A DNA stretch of 49,727 bases. It comes from Geobacteraceae bacterium (GTDB lineage Bacteria > Desulfobacterota > Desulfuromonadia > Geobacterales > Pseudopelobacteraceae). Below the pieces are notes generated by a model. It had not been told where the DNA came from. It searched no databases and saw only the letters and a program-made list of their open reading frames with translations. Location of the stretch: positions 1-49,727 of the forward strand of contig JAJTBI010000013.1 in the NCBI GenBank assembly GCA_021286935.1, in the 5' to 3' direction. Position 1 is the first letter of the stretch. The number at the start of each line of letters is the position of its first letter. Positions 25,030 through 33,581 of the stretch are shown here, piece after piece. Made by a program: the position numbers and the translations under genes.

Positions 25030-27594
25030 ATGGATTTTTCCAAACTGCTCCACAAATTTACCGTTGTTCCCTCTTTGTCCGACGAACTGGCCCCGCTGCA
25101 GCGGATCGCCTACAACCTCTGGTGGTCCTGGGACCCGGACGCGATCGCTCTGTTCAAGCGGCTCGATATTGATCTCTGGAATGCCACCCGCCATAACCCG
25201 GTGGAGATGCTTGGGATTCTGCAGCAGACAACGCTGGAGTCGTTAAAGCTGGATGAAGGGTTCATGGCTCATCTGCAGATGGTGGATGAGAAGCTTGATA
25301 CCTATATGACGGAAAAATCCTGGTTTCAGAAGGAGTACAACGGCGATTCTGAGTTGAAGACCGCCTACTTTTCCATGGAGTTTGGCCTGCATGAGTCGCT
25401 GGCGGTCTACTCCGGTGGTCTGGGGATTCTGGCCGGCGATCACCTCAAATCAGCCTCTGATCTGGGGTTGCCACTGGTTGGGGTGGGACTGTTGTATCGC
25501 CAGGGATACTTTCGTCAGTATCTGAATAACGAAGGCTGGCAGCAGGAGATCTACCCTGAAAATGACTTCTACAACCTGCCCCTCACTCTGGAGCGGGATC
25601 AGCTGGGCCGTCCGTTTGAGATTGAACTGGAGTTTGGGCCGCGCCATTTCAAGGCCCATATCTGGCGGGTGCAGGTAGGTCGGGTGCCGCTCTATCTGCT
25701 GGATACCAATCTGGAGGAGAACAGCCCGGAAGATCGTCTGATTACCTCGCAACTGTACGGCGGCAATCAGGAGATGCGGATGCTGCAGGAGATCCTGCTG
25801 GGGATCGGCGGGGTGCGAGCCCTGCGAGCCCTGCGGATCATCCCCAATGTCTGCCATATGAATGAAGGCCATGCCGCCTTCCTGGCCCTGGAGCGGATCA
25901 GGCTGGTGATGGAGAAACGCAAGATCAGCTTTAACGAGGCCTGTGAGGTGACACGGGCCGGCAACATCTTTACTACCCATACCCCGGTGGAGGCAGGAAT
26001 CGACCACTTCCCCGCCGAGATGCTGGATAAGTATTTCACCAAATATATCAAGTCATTCAACCTTTCTCGGGATGAATTTCTGGGGTTGGGACGTCAGAAC
26101 CCGGCAGATCAGTACGAGAGCTTCTGTATGGCGGTGCTGGCCCTGAAGCTGGCCGGTCATGCCAACGGTGTCAGTCAGTTGCATGGCGAGGTTTCCCGTA
26201 GCATGTGGAAGAACCTCTGGCCGGAACTGCCGGAAGAACAGCTGCCGCTGAGCTCCATTACCAACGGGGTGCATACCCGTACCTGGATGTCCGGGCAGAT
26301 GGGCAGTCTGTTGGTGCGCTATCTGGGTACCCGCTGGCTGGATGATCCGACTGATCACAATGTCTGGCGTAGAATCGGCAAGATACCGGATGCCGAGATC
26401 TGGCGTACCCGTCAAAGCACCCGTGAACGGCTGGTGGATTTTGCCCGTTGTCGCCTGAAAGAGCAGTTGAAGAAGGTGGGAGCTACCGCCAAGGAGATTG
26501 CCACGGCTGATGAGGTGCTGGACCCGGAGGTGCTGACCATCGGTTTTGCCCGTCGTTTTGCCACCTACAAGCGTGGTACCCTGCTGATGCGGGATCTGGA
26601 TCGTCTGGACCGGATCTTGAACAACGCGGATCGTCCGGTACAGATTATCTTTGCCGGTAAGGCCCACCCCCATGACACCGAAGGCAAGGAGCTGATCCGT
26701 CAGATCGTGCAGGTCTCCCACCAGGAACGGTTCCGGCACAAAATAGTCTTTATTGAGGACTATGATATGGAAGTGGCCCGCCATCTGGTCCAGGGGGTTG
26801 ATGTCTGGTTGAATACGCCCCGCAGGCCGATGGAGGCCAGCGGCACCAGCGGCATGAAGGTGGCCTTTAATGCAGGCCTGAACCTTTCCATCCTGGATGG
26901 CTGGTGGTGTGAAGGCTACCAGGGCAACAACGGCTGGGCTATCGGCAAAGGCGAGGTCTATGCCGACCTGGAGTACCAGAACCAGGTGGAGAGTGGCGCC
27001 CTGTATGACCTGCTGGAGAAGGAAGTGGTGCCGCTCTACTACCAGCGCGGCGGAGATGGCATTCCCCGTGATTGGGTCAGCATGATGAAGGCCTCGATGC
27101 AGTCACTCTGTCCGGTCTTCTCAACCGACCGGATGGTTGAGGAGTATGCCCAGCTTTCCTATATTCCTTCCTACCGCCAGTGGGCGCGGCTTGAAAGTAA
27201 TGACCTCAAGCTTGCCAGGGAATTGGCTGCCTGGAAGAAACGGGTCTTCGGAGGCTGGGGTCAGGTAGGGATTGAGGCTACTGAAGCCAAGCTGAGTGAT
27301 TCAGTGGCGGTGGGTAGCAGCCTGCCGGTTAGTGCTACCGTCCGGTTGGGAAATTTAAATCCTGATGAAGTGGCGGTGGAAGGCTACTTCGGTGTTCTGG
27401 ATAATCAGGGGATCATTCGTGGTGGCGAGATTGTCCCGTTGGCAGTGACAGAAACGCTGGAGAATGGCCGCTACCGCTTTGCCGGAGATCTTGAATGCCG
27501 CTTCTGCGGACGCTATGGTTTTATGGTGCGGGTGATGCCGAGGCATAAGGAGTTGGGGTTGATCTATGAGCCGGGCTACCTGATCTGGGGATGA
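25030..27594 (+). CDS. glgP: Alpha-glucan phosphorylase (short DUF3417-type)
   Basis: The 854-residue enzyme releases glucose 1-phosphate from glycogen or maltodextrin using pyridoxal phosphate. It belongs to the bacterial/archaeal branch with a DUF3417 N-terminus (about 1-110: LQRIAYNLWWSWDPDAIALF), distinct from the rabbit-muscle type. Seen motifs include FSMEFGLHESLAVYSGGLGILAGDHLK, NEGHAAF, SITNGVHTRTW, FARRFATYKRG, and the cofactor lysine region EASGTSGMKVAFNAGL near residue 610. A C-terminal domain of about 120 residues (from VGIEATEAKLSDS) looks beta-rich. The ATG at 25030 follows CGAGGTG. The phosphohexomutase at 30229 could convert its product, with two flagellum-like genes between. 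Confidence 0.93.
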   Translation: MDFSKLLHKFTVVPSLSDELAPLQRIAYNLWWSWDPDAIALFKRLDIDLWNATRHNPVEMLGILQQTTLESLKLDEGFMAHLQMVDEKLDTYMTEKSWFQKEYNGDSELKTAYFSMEFGLHESLAVYSGGLGILAGDHLKSASDLGLPLVGVGLLYRQGYFRQYLNNEGWQQEIYPENDFYNLPLTLERDQLGRPFEIELEFGPRHFKAHIWRVQVGRVPLYLLDTNLEENSPEDRLITSQLYGGNQEMRMLQEILLGIGGVRALRALRIIPNVCHMNEGHAAFLALERIRLVMEKRKISFNEACEVTRAGNIFTTHTPVEAGIDHFPAEMLDKYFTKYIKSFNLSRDEFLGLGRQNPADQYESFCMAVLALKLAGHANGVSQLHGEVSRSMWKNLWPELPEEQLPLSSITNGVHTRTWMSGQMGSLLVRYLGTRWLDDPTDHNVWRRIGKIPDAEIWRTRQSTRERLVDFARCRLKEQLKKVGATAKEIATADEVLDPEVLTIGFARRFATYKRGTLLMRDLDRLDRILNNADRPVQIIFAGKAHPHDTEGKELIRQIVQVSHQERFRHKIVFIEDYDMEVARHLVQGVDVWLNTPRRPMEASGTSGMKVAFNAGLNLSILDGWWCEGYQGNNGWAIGKGEVYADLEYQNQVESGALYDLLEKEVVPLYYQRGGDGIPRDWVSMMKASMQSLCPVFSTDRMVEEYAQLSYIPSYRQWARLESNDLKLARELAAWKKRVFGGWGQVGIEATEAKLSDSVAVGSSLPVSATVRLGNLNPDEVAVEGYFGVLDNQGIIRGGEIVPLAVTETLENGRYRFAGDLECRFCGRYGFMVRVMPRHKELGLIYEPGYLIWG

Positions 27595-27599
27595 TTCCG

Positions 27600-27715
27600 C
27601 TTCCAACTTAAGGCGATATCTGCGTTGACTCGTTTTCGGCTCCTCAACGTACTGCGTGTACGTTGAGGAGCCGAATTCCTCGTCGTCTTGCATCCGGATT
27701 TTCTCGCAACGTTTT
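27600..27715. repeat. Long intergenic palindrome, copy D, with a perfect 17-bp inner stem
   Basis: TCGGCTCCTCAACGTAC (27636-27652), loop TGCGT, and its exact complement GTACGTTGAGGAGCCGA (27658-27674) form a perfect hairpin with the CGTAC/GTACG apex. Outer sequence on each side (GCGTTGACTCGTTT against AATTCCTCGTCGTCTTGC) pairs imperfectly, so the element is longer than the inner stem; its outer limits are estimates. It follows glgP in the 249-bp gap before the FliK-like gene. The rest of the gap (27716-27843) shows no feature I can assign. Confidence 0.7.
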
Positions 27716-27843
27716 AGCTGGTTTCGCTTCGTGTTGCCTTGATTTTAACCTTGATTTGGAACCGGAATTGCTGCGTCTGTAAAGGTTGTCCGATTTGATC
27801 AGCTCCTTTTCAGATCACAGGTCAGATTGCCGATACGTGATAC

Positions 27844-29961
27844 ATGGCCTTTCCCTCTGACATACAACAGCAGGTCTATGATCTGCTGTCCCGTACCTCA
27901 AATCTGGCGATCGTACCTGCCGAGCCTGTTGAGCCAGCCCCGGTCGGGGTTGGCCAGCAGGTGCTTACCCTGGCACCGGGGCAGAGGGTAACCGCTGAGG
28001 TAACCGGGCAGCCCCAGGCTGGCAAGATACCGGTCCAGATTGCCGGGCAGCAGTTGCAGCTTGATCTGCAGATGGCGGTGCGCCAGGGCCAGAACCTTGA
28101 ACTAACCTTTGTCGGCAATGATCCCCGCCCTACCTTTGCCATGGCCCGTCCAGGGGTTACGGCACCGCCAGTCAGCCTCTCCGATGCCTCCCGTCTGTTG
28201 TCACTGCTGGTCTCCAACGAACAGTTTACCCAGCCAAGCCAGCGCTCATCCCTGCAGAGTATCGGTGATCTGCTACGGCAATCAAGCGGCCAGACCAGTG
28301 TACTGGCCAGTTTTCTGGATGACTTTCTGACCTATCGAACTGATGGGCGGGCAGTTGTTGTAGCACCGGGTGGGTTACTTGATCAGCCCGGTAAAAATGT
28401 GGGGGATGAGGCCGGACAACCGCCCAGTGCATCAACAGGCCTGGGTGGCAGGGCAACCGCTGCCTTTGAGGATACGGCCTCAAAGTTGCTGTTGAATCTG
28501 GCCCAGCGGGCACGACTGACCCTGGTGGATGTGGCCAATCAACCCCTGGCGCCATTACCACTTCAGCCGGGTGATGAGGCCAATGCCCTGGTGCAGGGCC
28601 GTCTGCCTGGCGGTCGGGTCTTGGTGCAACTGGCTGGTGAGTCACTGGAACTGCAGTTGTCAAAGCCGGTTGTGCAGGGCGAGATCCTGCGCCTGGCACT
28701 GGTGACACAACAACCAAAACTGGTGTTTGCCCTGTTGGGACAGCCGGTTCAGGAACAGCCCAGCAGTGTCAGTGATGCGGCCCGCTGGCTAAGTGCCCTG
28801 GTAAGCAAGGAGGAAGGGCAGGGCGAGGCACAGCGTGCCGTTATGAACCGTCTGCAGCAGGTGGTCAGTAGTCTGCCTGCCGGTTCTTCCGCCTTGGCCG
28901 CGATTCTGGATGAGGCGATGACCTATGGTGCATCAGCGAATCTGTCTGCACGTTCTTTGCAAAACCGTGCGGTTCCGGATGAAGGAAAACTTGATGATGG
29001 TGTGCTGAAGCTGCTGCAGTCGCTTATGCAGGGGAATCGGCTTGCCCTGCTAGAGCCACAGGTTCCTGCTGATACGCTAAAAGGTTTTCAGGTTGGTCAG
29101 CAACTGCGGGGTGATGTGCTGCAATCGCTGGGAGGCGGCCGGTTCATGATTCAGGTGGGTGGCCAGGCGATGGAGGTACTGCTGCCCAAAGGAATGAAGG
29201 CCGGTGATGGCCTGAATCTGTTCTTTGTTGGTGAGGACCCACCCACCTTTCTGCTGGTGCGCTACGGTAAAGGCGGCGATGCGCTGGTCAGCCAGACCGG
29301 ACGTTGGGTCAGTACCCTGCTGGGGATGCAGGACCAGTCGGCACCGCTTAAGGAGGGGTTGGGTATCCTGCGCACTTTGCTGGAGGGGGCACCTTCTGAT
29401 CCCGCCCAGTTAGAGCAGGTCCTGAAGCAGGGATTGAAAGAGAGTGGTTTGTTTTATGAGGCCCACCTTTCTCGCTGGTTTAGTGGCGATTACTCCTTGG
29501 ATGAGCTGTTGCAGGAACCTCAGGGGCGTCTTTCTGGGCCATTGGGTACCCAGGAAGGTCGTTCTGCCCTGGTGCAGGGGCACGAGGGAGCAGATCCGCG
29601 CACCATGGCGATTGTCAAGGAACAGCTGGCAACCCTGCAGACCGGGCAGCTGTTGTTTCAGGGCGAACTGTTTCCCGGTCAACCGATGGAGTGGCGTATC
29701 AAGGATCGGGAAGGCCGGGGGCGTGGTAGTGATGAACAGGAACAGAGCAGTCCGTGGGAGACGTCACTTGTCCTGACCCTGCCAAAACTGGGGCGGGTGG
29801 AGGTTGCCGTAAGCCTGCAGGGGACGCATCTTGATCTGGTGATTGGGGCTGATCAGGCCCGATCAGCCAGTCTGATGGAGCAGGGGCGTGCAGAATTACA
29901 GGATCAACTGCTTGCGGCAGGCCTTGAGCCTGATAGTATCGTGGTGAAGCATGGGTCGTGA
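27844..29961 (+). CDS. FliK-like protein with three internal repeats
   Basis: The 705-residue protein is Gln/Leu-rich with no signal peptide. The last 100 residues (TSLVLTLPKLGRVEVAVSLQGTHL to LLAAGLEPDSI) resemble the hook-length control C-domain (PF02120). Before it, a beta-rich module appears three times, near residues 41-98 (VTAEVTGQPQAGKIPVQIAG), 239-298 (ALVQGRLPGGRVLVQLAG) and 412-472 (GDVLQSLGGGRFMIQVGG); each is followed by a helical module with (S)DA-R-L-S-LV-type starts. The ATG at 27844 has no obvious ribosome site. It overlaps the FlhB C-domain-like gene, its expected functional partner, by 11 bp. It is away from the main flagellar operon, so a role in hook length or another export process is inference. 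Confidence 0.78.
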   Translation: MAFPSDIQQQVYDLLSRTSNLAIVPAEPVEPAPVGVGQQVLTLAPGQRVTAEVTGQPQAGKIPVQIAGQQLQLDLQMAVRQGQNLELTFVGNDPRPTFAMARPGVTAPPVSLSDASRLLSLLVSNEQFTQPSQRSSLQSIGDLLRQSSGQTSVLASFLDDFLTYRTDGRAVVVAPGGLLDQPGKNVGDEAGQPPSASTGLGGRATAAFEDTASKLLLNLAQRARLTLVDVANQPLAPLPLQPGDEANALVQGRLPGGRVLVQLAGESLELQLSKPVVQGEILRLALVTQQPKLVFALLGQPVQEQPSSVSDAARWLSALVSKEEGQGEAQRAVMNRLQQVVSSLPAGSSALAAILDEAMTYGASANLSARSLQNRAVPDEGKLDDGVLKLLQSLMQGNRLALLEPQVPADTLKGFQVGQQLRGDVLQSLGGGRFMIQVGGQAMEVLLPKGMKAGDGLNLFFVGEDPPTFLLVRYGKGGDALVSQTGRWVSTLLGMQDQSAPLKEGLGILRTLLEGAPSDPAQLEQVLKQGLKESGLFYEAHLSRWFSGDYSLDELLQEPQGRLSGPLGTQEGRSALVQGHEGADPRTMAIVKEQLATLQTGQLLFQGELFPGQPMEWRIKDREGRGRGSDEQEQSSPWETSLVLTLPKLGRVEVAVSLQGTHLDLVIGADQARSASLMEQGRAELQDQLLAAGLEPDSIVVKHGS

Positions 29962-30232
29962 ACGGCAGTTTAGTGATCAGCGGATGGCTGCGGCCCTCTC
30001 CTACAAACAGGGTTTTTATGCACCGGTGGTGGTGGCCAAGGGCAAAGGAATCATGGCTGAGGCGATCATTGCCTGCGCCAAGGAGGCTGGCGTCTATGTG
30101 CATGAGTCGCCGGAACTGGTGACGTTGTTAATGCAGGTGAATCTGGACGAACATATCCCGGCTGAGTTATATAGAGCCGTTGCTGAACTGCTGGTCTGGA
30201 TCTACAAGATGGAAGGGAAAGAAAAGGAATGA
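29951..30232 (+). CDS. FlhB C-terminal-domain-like export switch protein
   Basis: The 93-residue protein matches the cytoplasmic substrate-specificity domain of FlhB/YscU: MAAALSYKQGFYAPVVVAKGKG, IIACAKEAGVYVHESPELVTLLMQ, DEHIPAELYRAVAELLVWIYKM. It lacks the four membrane helices and the autocleavage NPTH motif of full FlhB, as do the small FlhB-like proteins found beside FliK in many bacteria. It probably binds export substrates or tunes the switch from hook to filament export. It overlaps the FliK-like gene by 11 bp and the next gene by 4 bp, so the three genes form one unit. Confidence 0.85.
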   Translation: MGRERQFSDQRMAAALSYKQGFYAPVVVAKGKGIMAEAIIACAKEAGVYVHESPELVTLLMQVNLDEHIPAELYRAVAELLVWIYKMEGKEKE

Positions 30233-31638
30233 TGGAAATAAAGTTTGGCACCGACGGCTGGCGCGGGGTGATTGCCCGCGAGTTTACCTTTGAGAATCTG
30301 GGGCTGGTGGCCCAGGCCACCATGGACTGGATGACTCGCGAGGGGCTGGCTGACCAGGGGTTGGTGGTGGGCTATGACCGTCGTTTTCTGTCGCGGGAAT
30401 TTGCCTTTCGTGTGGCTGAAATAGCAGCTGGTAATGATATCAGGGTGTTTTTGTGTGACGATGTCGCTCCAACACCGGCGGTTTCCTGGGCTACCAAGGC
30501 GTTACAGGCCGGGGCCGGTGTCATGATTACTGCCAGCCATAATCCGCCAATCTATAACGGCTTCAAGATAAAAGAGAACTTTGGCGGTTCAGCCCGGCCT
30601 GAAACTACCCGCCTGCTGGAACAAATTGTCGCCTATAACCGGGCTGAGGGGCGTCTGGTCCGCTCGGTCCCGTTTGATGATGCCTGCCGTAGTGGCAAGA
30701 TTGAACAGTTTGATGCCGCCACCGGCTATCTGCAGCAGCTGGGGCATCTGGTTGATATTGAGGCGATCCGTAAGGCAGCGATACCCGCGGTGGCAGACCC
30801 AATGTTTGGGGCAGGTAGTGGCTTTTTTAAGCGCCTGCTGGGGATTGATGAGATTCATGCAGAACATAATCCTTCCTTTGGCGGCCGTCCACCAGAGCCG
30901 ATTGGTGAAAATCTGCAGGAATTGTGCGGGCTGCTGGCTGCTGGGCGTTACCGGGTCGGTCTGGCACTGGATGGTGATGCAGACCGGATCGGGGCAGTGG
31001 ATGAGCGGGGAGAGTTTTTTTCATCCCACGCCATCTTTACCCTGCTGCTGAAGCATCTGGTGGAACGCAAGGGGCTGTCGGGCGGGGTGGTCAAGACCGT
31101 TTCATCAACCCGGATGATTGATCTGCTGGCCCTGAAGTATGATCTACCACTCTATGAAACGCCGATCGGCTTTAAGCATATTTGTGAGCTGATGCTGGAG
31201 AAGCAGATCCTTATGGGTGGGGAGGAATCGGGCGGTCTGGGGATCAGTGGCCATATCCCAGAGCGGGACGGCGTGCTGATGGGGCTGCTGTTGCTGGAAA
31301 CCGTTGCAATGACCGGCAAGGGGTTGCGGCAACAGCTGGAAGAGATCATGGATGAGATTGGTCATTTCTTCTACCGCCGGATTGACGCCCGTATCAGCAG
31401 TGAGGCAAAGGAGGCGCTGCTGCAGCGTTTAAGGAACGATCCTCCTGAGATTATTGCCGGTCGGCCTGTGGCTACCACCAATTTCAGCGACGGCTTCAAG
31501 TTTGTGTTTGATAATGGAGACTGGCTGCTGATCCGCCCCTCCGGCACCGAACCGGTCTTGCGTCTCTACAGTGAGGCAGGGGAACTAACCATGGTTGATA
31601 CGTTACTGCGGGCGGCACGCCAGATAGCCGGAGTGTGA
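30229..31638 (+). CDS. Phosphoglucomutase/phosphomannomutase (alpha-D-phosphohexomutase)
   Basis: The 469-residue enzyme has all four domains of the superfamily: FGTDGWRG at the N-terminus, the phosphoserine loop ITASHNPPIYNGFK, the magnesium loop LDGDADRIGAVD, the sugar-binding GGEESGGLG, and the phosphate-binding RPSGTEPVLRLY. It interconverts hexose 1- and 6-phosphates; glucose is likely given the upstream glycogen phosphorylase, but mannose or glucosamine forms are related. Two adjacent ATGs (30229 and 30232) are possible, overlapping the FlhB-like stop. It is followed after 4 bp by a small membrane protein gene. Confidence 0.93.
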   Translation: MMEIKFGTDGWRGVIAREFTFENLGLVAQATMDWMTREGLADQGLVVGYDRRFLSREFAFRVAEIAAGNDIRVFLCDDVAPTPAVSWATKALQAGAGVMITASHNPPIYNGFKIKENFGGSARPETTRLLEQIVAYNRAEGRLVRSVPFDDACRSGKIEQFDAATGYLQQLGHLVDIEAIRKAAIPAVADPMFGAGSGFFKRLLGIDEIHAEHNPSFGGRPPEPIGENLQELCGLLAAGRYRVGLALDGDADRIGAVDERGEFFSSHAIFTLLLKHLVERKGLSGGVVKTVSSTRMIDLLALKYDLPLYETPIGFKHICELMLEKQILMGGEESGGLGISGHIPERDGVLMGLLLLETVAMTGKGLRQQLEEIMDEIGHFFYRRIDARISSEAKEALLQRLRNDPPEIIAGRPVATTNFSDGFKFVFDNGDWLLIRPSGTEPVLRLYSEAGELTMVDTLLRAARQIAGV

Positions 31639-31642
31639 CGAT

Positions 31643-31813
31643 ATGAAGTGGCTGCTGACGTTGATTGCGGTGAACAGCCTGATCATGGTGGTGCTCTATC
31701 CGATGGTAACATTGGGGGTAGATAAACCGATGAGCTGGCTGATGGAAATCGGCTCTCTTGTGGTAGGTGTAGGGGCGTTGTATCTGTTGATCCGTTATCG
31801 TAAAGAGTTCTAG
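31643..31813 (+). CDS. Small two-helix membrane protein
   Basis: The 56-residue frame begins MKWLLTLIAVNSLIMVVLYP and contains two hydrophobic segments (about 3-20 and 34-50) separated by VTLGVDKPMSW, ending in a positive tail (IRYRKEF). It lies 4 bp after the phosphohexomutase stop, with CCGGAGTG upstream as a possible ribosome site, so it is probably translated from the same message. No family is recognised. Short, hydrophobic and well placed, it is likely real. Confidence 0.6.
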   Translation: MKWLLTLIAVNSLIMVVLYPMVTLGVDKPMSWLMEIGSLVVGVGALYLLIRYRKEF

Positions 31814-31824
31814 CCGGCGGTCTG

Positions 31825-31968
31825 GCAGGTTGTTGAAAAACTACTGCGGAGCCCGTCTACGGCGTTGCGCGGTGCTCGCTTCTTCGTCTAACTAATTGTT
31901 ATGCCTCAGTCGCTGTGCTCCGTGCGCCTTGTAGCCGTGCTTCCTCATAACTTTTTTCAACAACCTGC
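31825..31968. repeat. 144-bp intergenic palindrome (element E)
   Basis: The arms start GCAGGTTGTTGAAAAA (31825) and end TTTTTTCAACAACCTGC (31968), a 16-bp near-perfect pair, with partial pairing of the interior (GCGGAGCCCGTCTACGGCG against CGCCTTGTAGCCGTGCTTC). It spans the gap between the convergent small membrane protein and cheA genes and its last base is the cheA stop codon. The interior GCGCGGTGCTCGCTTCTTCG resembles Geobacter-type dispersed repeats that I recall, but this is unverified. Confidence 0.7.
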
Positions 31969-33581
31969 TAGCTGCCGTGTATCCGCAACAGCTCCGGCAG
32001 GTCCAGAATCAGGGCGATGGTGCCGTCTCCCAGGATGGTGGCGCCGGAGATAATGCGGGCATCGCGATAGATCCGGCCCAGTGGCTTGATCACTGCCTTG
32101 ACTTCGCCTATCAGCCGGTCTACTGCCAGTCCTATCCGACGTCCATCTTGGCGAACCACCACCACAAAGCGTGAATCAGGTGTCGTGCTGTCAGGTTGCA
32201 GAATGCCGTTCAAATCAAGGCAGGGTAACGCCTCTCCCCGGATATTCAGGTACCCTCGTTTCTGTAGTTCTGTGGCTGCCTCCAAGGGGAGATCTATGGT
32301 TTCATCAACCTGTTCCATCGGCAGGATGAAGTGGTCGCTGCCCACCATGATCATGAAACCATCGATCAGTGCCAGTGATAGCGGCAGCCTGAGCTGAAAA
32401 CAGGTGCCCTGTCCTTCAATACTGGTCAGATCAATCTTGCCTCTTAGCTCTTCAATGGTCCGTTTGACCACATCCATTCCCACACCGCGCCCGGAAAGCA
32501 GGGTTGCTTCTTCCATGGTGGAAAAGCCGGGCTCGAAGATCAGGGCCAGCGGGTCACGATCGGCCACCTCCGCTGGGCGTATCAGCCCCCGTTCAAGCGC
32601 TCGCTGCAGTACACGATCCCGGTTGATGCCCCGGCCATCATCCCTGACTTCAATCACAATACTGCCAGCCTCCTGAAAGGCGTTCATCCTGATGGTGCCG
32701 ATGGCAGGCTTACCAAATGCCAGCCGCTCAGCGGGTGGCTCAATGCCGTGATCAATGGCGTTTCTGATCAGGTGGACCAGTGGCTCCCGCAGCCGTTCTG
32801 CCATAACCTTGTCCAGCTCGGTCTCGGCCCCGGCGGTGAGTAGCTGGATTTTCTTGCCAGACGAAGTGGAGAGGTCATGTACCAAGCGCTGAAAACGTCG
32901 AAACAGGTCTCCCACCGGCACCATCCTGAACACCATGGCCCGTTCCTGAATCTTTTTGACCAGCAGCGAGACCGATGAAGCAGATTCAAAGGAGGCGCTA
33001 TCGCCCAGACGTTTGACATGGGATTCCAGCTCTGAAGAGGCGGTGACCAGTTCCACCACCAGGTTGATCAGCTGATCCAGTTTCTGAGCGTCAACCCGCA
33101 CCACTTTTTGGGCAGCGGCTGATTCTTCGGTGCTTGCCTCGTCACTCTGCGGGAGTGGCTCAAGTTCGGGTGGGGCTGTGGTCTCAATGATTGCAGGAGG
33201 TTGCCACTGGGCGATCAGGGCCAAGAGTTGTTCGTGGCGGGGCGGAAGTTGACTGTCTGAGGCCTCAAAGGCGGCAATCAGCGCCTTGATGTGATCGTGG
33301 CATTGCAGGCTGAGCGTAAGCAGCTCTTTGGTTAGCGGAAGCTCACTTTCCCGGACCTTGGCCAGTAGATGCTCAAGGGCGTGGCAGAAAGTCTCCACCT
33401 GGTCAGCAGAAACAATGCTTGCAGAACCTTTAACCGTGTGGACTGCGCGGAAGAGACGGTTAAAGTCATCACCCACTGTTGGAGTAGACTCAAGGGCCAG
33501 AAGTGCAGATTCCATTTCCGCCAGCATCTCAACCGATTCAAGGGCAAAGGCCTCCCGTATTTCGGCAAATTCATCCATCAT
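31968..33581 (-). CDS. cheA: CheA-type chemotaxis histidine kinase
   Basis: The 537-residue kinase has an HPt domain (1-110) with the phosphate-accepting His48 in AVHTVKGSAS. A short Pro/Glu-rich linker lacks a recognisable CheY-binding P2 domain. Then come the dimerisation helices (about 165-230), an ATPase domain with HLIRNAIDHGIEPP, DDGRGIN and SGRGVGMDVVK, and a C-terminal CheW-like domain (about 400-535). It phosphorylates a receiver protein, most likely the one encoded three genes upstream. It is the last gene of a tight unit of receiver, CheC, cyclase and kinase; its start overlaps the cyclase stop by 4 bp. The absence of P2 is common in some Geobacter CheA types, from memory. Confidence 0.92.
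   Translation of the reverse strand: MMDEFAEIREAFALESVEMLAEMESALLALESTPTVGDDFNRLFRAVHTVKGSASIVSADQVETFCHALEHLLAKVRESELPLTKELLTLSLQCHDHIKALIAAFEASDSQLPPRHEQLLALIAQWQPPAIIETTAPPELEPLPQSDEASTEESAAAQKVVRVDAQKLDQLINLVVELVTASSELESHVKRLGDSASFESASSVSLLVKKIQERAMVFRMVPVGDLFRRFQRLVHDLSTSSGKKIQLLTAGAETELDKVMAERLREPLVHLIRNAIDHGIEPPAERLAFGKPAIGTIRMNAFQEAGSIVIEVRDDGRGINRDRVLQRALERGLIRPAEVADRDPLALIFEPGFSTMEEATLLSGRGVGMDVVKRTIEELRGKIDLTSIEGQGTCFQLRLPLSLALIDGFMIMVGSDHFILPMEQVDETIDLPLEAATELQKRGYLNIRGEALPCLDLNGILQPDSTTPDSRFVVVVRQDGRRIGLAVDRLIGEVKAVIKPLGRIYRDARIISGATILGDGTIALILDLPELLRIHGS

Noticed and set aside
26053..26784. 243-residue minus-strand frame inside glgP
   Set aside because: It lies wholly antisense to a well-conserved phosphorylase, has no start context or domain pattern, and is explained by codon bias of the coding strand.
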